A stretch of DNA of 64,000 nt from Gemmobacter lutimaris (GTDB lineage: Bacteria > Pseudomonadota > Alphaproteobacteria > Rhodobacterales > Rhodobacteraceae), in NCBI RefSeq assembly GCF_003570715.1, contig NZ_QXXQ01000006.1, positions 124,001 through 188,000 on the forward strand, in the 5' to 3' direction. The translations under genes were made by a program, and so were the position numbers. A model generated the notes under the pieces. The model was given only the letters and a program-made list of their open reading frames with translations. It did no database searches and was not told the origin of the DNA. Below are positions 58,755-64,000 of the stretch, piece after piece (within the stretch, counting starts at the first letter, position 1; every line of letters begins with the position of its first letter).

Positions 58755-59099
58755 ATGAACGTCATGCAGCATTCCGACATCATCGCCCGCAAGATCGCAG
58801 AAATCCGCCCCCGGTTTCTGGCCGAGCTTTCGGTGCGGCTGGACAGGTTCGATGTGCTGCGCGACCAGATCGACACGGTCGCGGACCCCGGCCCGTTGTT
58901 GGACGAACTGATGCAGGGGGCGCATCGCAATTCAGGGCTTGCGGCGACTCTGGGGTTCCATGAGCTCGGCCAGTTGTCGCATCGGGCGGAACTGGCCATC
59001 CGCGATCACAGGGCCACGGCCAGACCTCGGCCCACGTCAGACCTTCTGGACCTGATCGACGATCTTCTGGGGGAAATGGCCCTGATCCTGCAAGACTGA
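58755..59099 (+). CDS. Hpt-domain phosphotransfer protein
   Basis: A 114-residue four-helix protein with AHRNSGLAATLGF, the Hpt signature, in which His57 would carry phosphate. No kinase or output domain is attached. Its position after a response regulator and opposite a hybrid kinase suggests a shuttle in a multistep relay among the proteins of this cluster. The ribosome site is weak. Confidence 0.82.
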   Translation: MNVMQHSDIIARKIAEIRPRFLAELSVRLDRFDVLRDQIDTVADPGPLLDELMQGAHRNSGLAATLGFHELGQLSHRAELAIRDHRATARPRPTSDLLDLIDDLLGEMALILQD

Positions 59100-59237
59100 G
59101 AAGGCGGTTTTGGCCGATACCATGGCGATTGCGAACGCGCGGGTGTCGCTTGGCAATCTTGCCGGATGACGTGATCGTGGTATCCCTTTCGTCAGGTCTC
59201 GGGCGGGCAGGGATGCGCCGTTCCGGCATCTGTCGGC

Positions 59238-59286
59238 GCCGGATGTCCCCGGTTCCGGCCCTCCTCCTCCTGAAAGGACATCCGGC
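59238..59286 (+). promoter_or_regulatory. Leader hairpin covering the purU ribosome binding site
   Basis: GCCGGATGTCC (59238-59248) is the exact reverse complement of GGACATCCGGC (59276-59286), which ends at the base before the purU ATG and contains the AGGA ribosome site. The 27-base loop is pyrimidine-rich (CCTCCTCCTCC). When folded it would hide the start region. No known riboswitch class was recognised. Confidence 0.6.
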
Positions 59287-60171
59287 ATGACCACCTATGT
59301 GCTGACCGTGCAGTGCGAATCCCGTCGCGGGATCGTTGCGGCGGTTTCCACTTTCCTTGCGAACAGCGGCTGCAACATCACCGATTCCGCGCAATTCGAC
59401 GATGCGCTGACCGGCAAATTCTTTGCCCGCATCAGCTTTCGCCCCGAAACCGGCGCCGCGCTGGCGGCTTTGCGCGAGGGCTTCGCCGCCGTGGCAGAGC
59501 CCTTTGCGATGGACTGGGCGATCCATGATCAGGCCGAGCGCATGAAGGTGCTGCTCATGGTGTCGAACTTCGGACACTGCCTGAACGACCTGCTGTATCG
59601 CTGGCGCATCGGCGCGCTGCCCATCGACATCGTGGGCGTGGTGTCGAACCATATGACCTATCAGAAGGTCGTGGTGAACCATGACCTGCCGTTCCATTGC
59701 ATCAAGGTCACAAAGGACAACAAGCCGCAGGCCGAGGCGCAGCTGATGGCCGTGGTCGAGGATACGGGGGCCGAGCTTGTGGTGCTGGCGCGCTACATGC
59801 AGGTGTTGTCGGATGCGCTGTGCAAGAAGATGTCGGGCAAGATCATCAATATCCACCATTCCTTCCTGCCCTCCTTCAAGGGGGCCAATCCCTACAAGCA
59901 GGCCTATGAACGCGGGGTGAAGCTGATCGGGGCGACGGCGCATTATGTGACCGCCGATCTGGATGAAGGCCCGATCATCGAACAGGACATCGTGCGCATT
60001 ACCCATGCGCAAAGCGCCGAGGATTACGTCAGCCTTGGCCGCGATGTCGAGGCGCAGGTGCTGGCGCGGGCGATCCATGCGCATATCCACCACCGCTCTT
60101 TCCTGAACGGCAACAAGACGGTCGTGTTCCCGGCCTCGCCGGGGTCTTACGCCTCGGAACGGATGGGCTGA
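59287..60171 (+). CDS. purU: Formyltetrahydrofolate deformylase
   Basis: A 294-residue enzyme that hydrolyses 10-formyl-THF to THF and formate, balancing one-carbon pools. An ACT domain (1-85; TVQCESRRGIVAAVSTFLAN) is followed by the formyltransferase fold. MVSNFGHCLNDLL, NIHHSFLPSFKGANPY (Asn188 and His190) and TADLDEGPIIEQD (Asp226) form the active site. Length is normal. The end is three bases from the convergent dctD-like gene, with GGCTGA/TCAGCC pairing across the stop codons (60166-60180). Confidence 0.96.
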   Translation: MTTYVLTVQCESRRGIVAAVSTFLANSGCNITDSAQFDDALTGKFFARISFRPETGAALAALREGFAAVAEPFAMDWAIHDQAERMKVLLMVSNFGHCLNDLLYRWRIGALPIDIVGVVSNHMTYQKVVVNHDLPFHCIKVTKDNKPQAEAQLMAVVEDTGAELVVLARYMQVLSDALCKKMSGKIINIHHSFLPSFKGANPYKQAYERGVKLIGATAHYVTADLDEGPIIEQDIVRITHAQSAEDYVSLGRDVEAQVLARAIHAHIHHRSFLNGNKTVVFPASPGSYASERMG

Positions 60172-60174
60172 GGT

Positions 60175-61506
60175 TCAGCCGCCCAGACCGTAGCGCCGCA
60201 TCTTGTCGTTCAGGGTGCGGCGCGGCAGGCCAAGGTGATCGGCCACCCGCAGGGTATTGCCGCGAAAGCGGTCCAGCGCTGCGGCGATCTCGCGCGCCTC
60301 GAAGGCCGCCACCCGGTCGGCCAGCGTGGTATCGGGCAGCGCGGGCGTGTCGTCGGCGCGCAGATCCAGCAGGCCCAGCGCAAAGGCCTCCGCCGCCGCC
60401 TTCAGCTCGCGCATGTTGCCGGGCCAGCCGCGCCGGAGCAACTCGCGCCGGAAGGCCCAGCCCGGCTCCGGGTCGGGGCGGCCATAGCGGCGGGCGGCAA
60501 GCTGGGCGTAATGGCTGAAGATCAGCGCGATGTCCTCGCCGGTTTCGCGCAAGGGTGGCGTGGCGATCTCGGCGCCTGCAAGGCGGTAAAACAGATCGGG
60601 GCGGAAACTGCCCGCCTGTGCCGCCGCCCGCAGATCGGTTTTCGATATGGCGATGACACGCAGATCCAGCGCCCGCGCCGTCACCTCGCCCAGCCGTTCG
60701 ACGCTGCGTTCCTGAAGCGCGCGCAGAAGCTTTGCCTGTGCGGGGGGCGCCAGCGCCTCCACCTCGTCAAGGATCAGCGTGCCGCCCTGCGCTGCCTCCA
60801 GCTTGCCGGGGCGGGCAGGGCCGGCGCCGGGAAAGGCGCCTTCGGCATGACCGAACATCAGGGTTTCCACCATGCTGTCAGGCAGGGCGGCGCAGTTCAC
60901 CGCGACATAGGGGCCGCGCGCGCGCGGGCTGCCGTCATGCAGGGCGCGGGCCACCAGTTCCTTGCCGGTGCCGGTCTCACCAGTGATCACCACGTCAATA
61001 TCCAGCGGCGCCAGTGCCGCGATACGATCCCGCAGGGCGCGGATGGGGCGGCTTTCACCAAGGATTTCCGGCCCGTCCCCGGCCAGCGCACCTTGCAGCC
61101 GCGCCACCTCGGCCCGTGTGGCCCGCGCCGCCAGCGCCCGCGCGATGACCATGACGAGATGCGCCGCATCATAGGGCTTTTCCAGAAAATCCTCGGCCCC
61201 GGCCCGGATCGCCTCCACCGCATGCACCACATCGCCGTGGCCGGTCAGCATGATGACCGGCAGGTCGCGTTCCGGCAGGGCCTTCACCGCGCGCAGGAAC
61301 GCCATGCCATCCATGCCCGGCATCCGCAGATCGGTGAGGATCAGCGCGGGCGTCGCGGTGTCCAGCGCCGCCAGCGCCTCGGTTGCGCTTGAAAAGCCCT
61401 GCGGCACATGGCCGGCGGCATCCAGCAGGTCGCAAAGCGCGGCAAGGTGATCGGCGTCATCCTCGACGATGAACAGGCGGGCGGGGGACAGGGTGGCGGA
61501 AGTCAT
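60175..61506 (-). CDS. DctD-like sigma-54 family response regulator with GAFPGA
   Basis: A 443-residue regulator: receiver with Asp59 (LTDLRMPG), AAA+ domain with GETGTGKE and LILDEVEAL, and a Fis-type helix-turn-helix at the end (NTLRVADHLGLPRRTLNDKM). The loop that touches sigma-54 reads GAFPGA (223-228) instead of GAFTGA, a change of the key Thr to Pro. DctD relatives turn on C4-dicarboxylate transporters. The kinase gene overlaps its start (ATGA). Whether it acts through sigma-54 is uncertain because of the Pro. Confidence 0.88.
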   Translation of the reverse strand: MTSATLSPARLFIVEDDADHLAALCDLLDAAGHVPQGFSSATEALAALDTATPALILTDLRMPGMDGMAFLRAVKALPERDLPVIMLTGHGDVVHAVEAIRAGAEDFLEKPYDAAHLVMVIARALAARATRAEVARLQGALAGDGPEILGESRPIRALRDRIAALAPLDIDVVITGETGTGKELVARALHDGSPRARGPYVAVNCAALPDSMVETLMFGHAEGAFPGAGPARPGKLEAAQGGTLILDEVEALAPPAQAKLLRALQERSVERLGEVTARALDLRVIAISKTDLRAAAQAGSFRPDLFYRLAGAEIATPPLRETGEDIALIFSHYAQLAARRYGRPDPEPGWAFRRELLRRGWPGNMRELKAAAEAFALGLLDLRADDTPALPDTTLADRVAAFEAREIAAALDRFRGNTLRVADHLGLPRRTLNDKMRRYGLGG

Positions 61507-63242
61507 GCGGCGGCCTCGGCAGTTGCGGCGGGCAGGGTGACGGTGACCTCGGTGCCGCGACCGGGTTCCGAGGCCAGCGTCAGCGCGCCGCCGAACTCAC
61601 CCACGATGGCACGACAGATCGACAGGCCAAGACCCAGCCCCGCGCCGCCGGGCTTGGTGGAAAAGAACGGCTCGGCCACGCGGGGCAGATCCTCGGGTGC
61701 AATGCCGGGGCCGGTGTCGGTGACGCGGATGCAGACGGTTTCGCCCGTACTGTCCAGCGTCACGGTGATTGCAGCACCTGTGCAGCCTTCCACCGCGTCC
61801 AGTGCATTCAGAAGCAGGTTCACCACCACCTGTTCCATCCGCACCACGCCCGCCATCACCAGTTGCGGCACATCCGGTGCCACGAAAACCGGGCTGACCC
61901 CGACCGCACGGGCGCGCGGCGTGACCAGTTCGATGGCCGAGGCGATGACCGGGCCAAGATCGGTCAGCCGCCGCTCGCCCGGCTCTTTCCGGCCAAAGCT
62001 TTTCAGATGCTTGATGGTGCGCTGCATGCGGCGGATCAGACCTTTGGCGGTGGCGAGGCGCGGGGCGGTGCGGCTTTCACCGGCGGGCAGCGTGATTTCC
62101 GCCGCCGTCAGCGTCGCCTCCATCGCGGCAAGCGGCTGGCTGATCTCATGCACGATGGCGGTAGACATGCGGCCAAGCGCGGCCATCTTCTCGGCATGGA
62201 TCAGGCCCTCCTGCGCCGCGCGCAGGTCGTTCTCGGCCTGCCGCCGCGCCTCGACCTCGCGCGCCAGATCGGCGGTGCGTTCCGTCACCATCGCCTCCAG
62301 CCGTTCCGATTGCGACAGCCGCAGCGCGAGGATTTGCCGCCGCTGCTGCCAGACCATGGCGGCCCCTGCCAGCGCCAGTGTTGCCAGGGCCGCCACCGCC
62401 GCCCAGACGGCGGCCATGGCGGTGATGGTGGCGGAAGGGGTGGCGGCGATCAGGCGCCAACCTTCGGCGGGCAGCGGCGCATCGCGGCCAATCCAGCCCG
62501 CGCCGCCCAGAAAGCCGTCCGGCGCATCGGCGCGCAGCAGGGGCGTCGCCCCGGCGGGATCGGTGCCGACCCAGGTGCGTTCGCGCGCGATCTTGTCCAG
62601 AACCGGCTGCGGCAGCGGCGAAAGCGGGCGGTAAAGCCAGTCTGAACGGCCCGAGAGAAACACCATGCCATCAGCATCCGCCAGCGCGGTTTCCAGCCCG
62701 GCGGCCTGCCATGTCGCCTGCAAGGGTCGTAGGTCGATCTTCACCACCAGCACGCCCTTGTGCGGCGTGTCGATCCGGCGCGACAGGAAATAGCCGGGGA
62801 TGCCGGTGGTTACCCCGATGGCATAGAACTGGCCCCGGCCAGTGGCCATGGCATCGCGAAAATAGGGCCGGAAGTTATAGTCCTGCCCGACGAAACTTTC
62901 GGGCCGGTTCCAGTTTGACGCGGCGATGGTGCGGCCGTTGGCGGCGATCAGGTAGATGTCGGCGCCGGTATGGGCGGCGATACGTTCCAGATAAAGGTTC
63001 GCGTTGTTGATCCCGGCCGGATCGGCCAATGCGGCGCGGATGCGCGCATCTTCGCCCGCCACATCCGGCAGGGCGCGGAAGCGGCCGATCTCGGCCTCCA
63101 CCGCGCGTGCGGTCAGCAAGAGCGACTGGTCCAGCCCCTCGGCCGCCGCCCGGTAGCCCAGCCGTTCCGCCGCCGCGAAAGCCAGTGCGGCGGCGAGGAT
63201 CGCGGCAAGGACGGGCAGCAGGATCGGGCGGGGTGCGGACAT
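61503..63242 (-). CDS. DctB-like sensor histidine kinase
   Basis: A 579-residue kinase. A first span near 7-25 and a second near 300-322 enclose a periplasmic double-PAS/Cache sensor (DIYLIAANGRTIAASNWNRP, then QFYAIGVTTGIPGYFLSRRI) like that of DctB. The cytoplasmic part has a coiled coil, HisKA with His365 (STAIVHEISQPLAAM) and an ATPase domain (NLLLNALDAVEG, DTGPGIA, GLGLGLSICRAI). I start at 63242 (MSAPRPILLPV); upstream frame is Pro-rich and unlikely. It is probably tuned to C4-dicarboxylates or a related acid. Confidence 0.9.
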   Translation of the reverse strand: MSAPRPILLPVLAAILAAALAFAAAERLGYRAAAEGLDQSLLLTARAVEAEIGRFRALPDVAGEDARIRAALADPAGINNANLYLERIAAHTGADIYLIAANGRTIAASNWNRPESFVGQDYNFRPYFRDAMATGRGQFYAIGVTTGIPGYFLSRRIDTPHKGVLVVKIDLRPLQATWQAAGLETALADADGMVFLSGRSDWLYRPLSPLPQPVLDKIARERTWVGTDPAGATPLLRADAPDGFLGGAGWIGRDAPLPAEGWRLIAATPSATITAMAAVWAAVAALATLALAGAAMVWQQRRQILALRLSQSERLEAMVTERTADLAREVEARRQAENDLRAAQEGLIHAEKMAALGRMSTAIVHEISQPLAAMEATLTAAEITLPAGESRTAPRLATAKGLIRRMQRTIKHLKSFGRKEPGERRLTDLGPVIASAIELVTPRARAVGVSPVFVAPDVPQLVMAGVVRMEQVVVNLLLNALDAVEGCTGAAITVTLDSTGETVCIRVTDTGPGIAPEDLPRVAEPFFSTKPGGAGLGLGLSICRAIVGEFGGALTLASEPGRGTEVTVTLPAATAEAAA

Positions 63243-63249
63243 GGGTGGC

Positions 63250-64000
63250 TCAGCCCTCCGCCAGCAATTGATCGGCGATATGGGCGCCAATGGGCAGGGC
63301 CGAGGTGGCGGCGGGCGAGGGGGCATTGCAGACATGCAGCGAATGTCGCCCGCGCAAGAACAGGAAATCGTCGATCAGCTTCCCGTCGCGCGCCACCGCC
63401 TGCGCCCGTACCCCCGCCCGATAGGGCGTGAGGTGGGCGCCGGTGATGCGCGGGCAGTAGCGTTGCACCTTCTTCAGATAAAGCCCCCGCAGCGCCGAGG
63501 CCGAAAGCTCGGACAGTGCCGGGCCGAGGTTGCGGCCCAGCATGCGCCAGAACCCCGGCCAGCCGAAGGTCGCCGCCAGATCGGCGGGCGAGATGTCGGT
63601 CTTGGCATAGCCCTCACGTTTCATGGCCAGCACGGCATTCGGCCCCACGGTGAACCCGCCATCCATCTTGCGCGTCAGATGCACGCCAAGGAAGGGGCGT
63701 TCGGGGTCGGGGACCGGATAGATCAGCCGGCGCACCAGATCGGCGGGCTGGTTCCGGATGCGGAAATATTCGCCCCGGAACGGGATGATGCGGAAGACGG
63801 GGTCCAGCCCCATCGCCGCGGCCATCCGGTCGGCATGCAGGCCCGCGCAGATCACCGCGCGCCCGGCATGCACCTCGCCCGAGGGCGTGGTCAGCCGGAT
63901 GCCGGCGGCATCTTCCGAGGCCGCCGTGACGCGGGTGTTCAGCCGGATCGCGCCGCCGCGTTCGGTGAACAGATCGGCCATCCGCCGCGCCACCGCGCCG
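63250..64000 (-). CDS. lhgO: L-2-hydroxyglutarate oxidase, 3' part
   Basis: About 250 C-terminal residues of an FAD-dependent DAO-family oxidase; the 5' part is beyond the window. RMADLFTERGGAIRLNTRVT, VICAGLHADRMAAAMGLDPV, PFRGEYFRI and PYRAGVRAQAV are the LhgO signature, with a PSPAATSALPIGAHIADQL FAD-loop end. It oxidises L-2-hydroxyglutarate to 2-oxoglutarate. The seven-base gap to the DctB-like gene suggests co-transcription. The gene symbol rests on the C-terminal half only. Confidence 0.85.
   Translation of the reverse strand, partial: GAVARRMADLFTERGGAIRLNTRVTAASEDAAGIRLTTPSGEVHAGRAVICAGLHADRMAAAMGLDPVFRIIPFRGEYFRIRNQPADLVRRLIYPVPDPERPFLGVHLTRKMDGGFTVGPNAVLAMKREGYAKTDISPADLAATFGWPGFWRMLGRNLGPALSELSASALRGLYLKKVQRYCPRITGAHLTPYRAGVRAQAVARDGKLIDDFLFLRGRHSLHVCNAPSPAATSALPIGAHIADQLLAEG

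Noticed and set aside
59100-59286. Known folate or glycine riboswitch before purU
   Set aside because: I could not match the conserved core of any class by eye; only the start-region hairpin is claimed. A covariance-model search would decide it.
60235-61392. 385-codon open frame opposite the DctD-like gene
   Set aside because: Antisense shadow; regulator domains are unambiguous on the minus strand.

Overview
The window is high-GC DNA from an alphaproteobacterium, most likely a member of Rhodobacterales close to Paracoccus or Rhodobacter. This is judged from the codon bias, the tgt, lon-HU and dctBD content, and the many phage proteins that resemble the Rhodobacter gene transfer agent. No 16S gene is present, so the genus is an inference.

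Left host flank (1-9120): a flavin-dependent oxidoreductase and an enolase-superfamily enzyme (a likely catabolic pair), tRNA-guanine transglycosylase (tgt), a secreted RTX calcium-binding protein on the minus strand, the Lon protease, an HU-like DNA-binding protein with a basic tail, and tRNA-Val(CAC).

Prophage (9075-51593, about 42.5 kb): an apparently complete HK97-type siphovirus integrated into the 3' half of tRNA-Val(CAC). A perfect 46-bp direct repeat (9075-9120 and 51548-51593) marks attL and attR. On the minus strand, a chain of mostly overlapping genes runs from 14002 to 9193. It carries several small proteins, a large ParB-like protein, an excisionase-like protein and the tyrosine integrase. 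The lysogeny switch at about 14.0-15.9 kb holds a DUF2513 protein, a HIRAN protein, a CI-like repressor and a Cro-like protein. An identical 13-mer operator candidate sits upstream of both the integrase operon and the repressor/Cro pair. Rightward early genes (15.6-22.2 kb) end in a zinc-ribbon/Toprim primase and a D5-type helicase, followed by a gene-free G-rich inverted repeat. Late genes run from 22.6 to 47.2 kb: candidate late regulator, HNH nuclease, terminase, portal, S49 protease, capsid, connectors, tail tube, tape measure with an embedded lysozyme, NlpC/P60-like peptidase, hub, fibres (one with an SGNH esterase), GTA-like spike base protein, amidase and holin. Non-structural cargo (47.5-51.3 kb) lies between the lysis genes and attR: a Crp/Fnr regulator, a three-gene operon and small proteins. 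It looks by eye more AT-rich than the rest.

Right host flank (51594-64000): tRNA-Val(TAC), then a signalling cluster (CheY-like receiver, PAS kinase, MASE1/CHASE hybrid kinase with a receiver lacking its Asp, a receiver protein with a degenerate GGDEF-like domain, and an Hpt protein). After it come purU with a leader hairpin covering its ribosome binding site, a DctB/DctD pair whose activator has GAFPGA in place of GAFTGA, and the 3' part of an L-2-hydroxyglutarate oxidase gene that runs off the end.

The strongest leads are the shared operator, the G-rich inverted repeat after the helicase, the binding module inserted in the tail hub, the signalling cluster with degenerate output domains, the GAFPGA activator, the purU leader and the prophage cargo.
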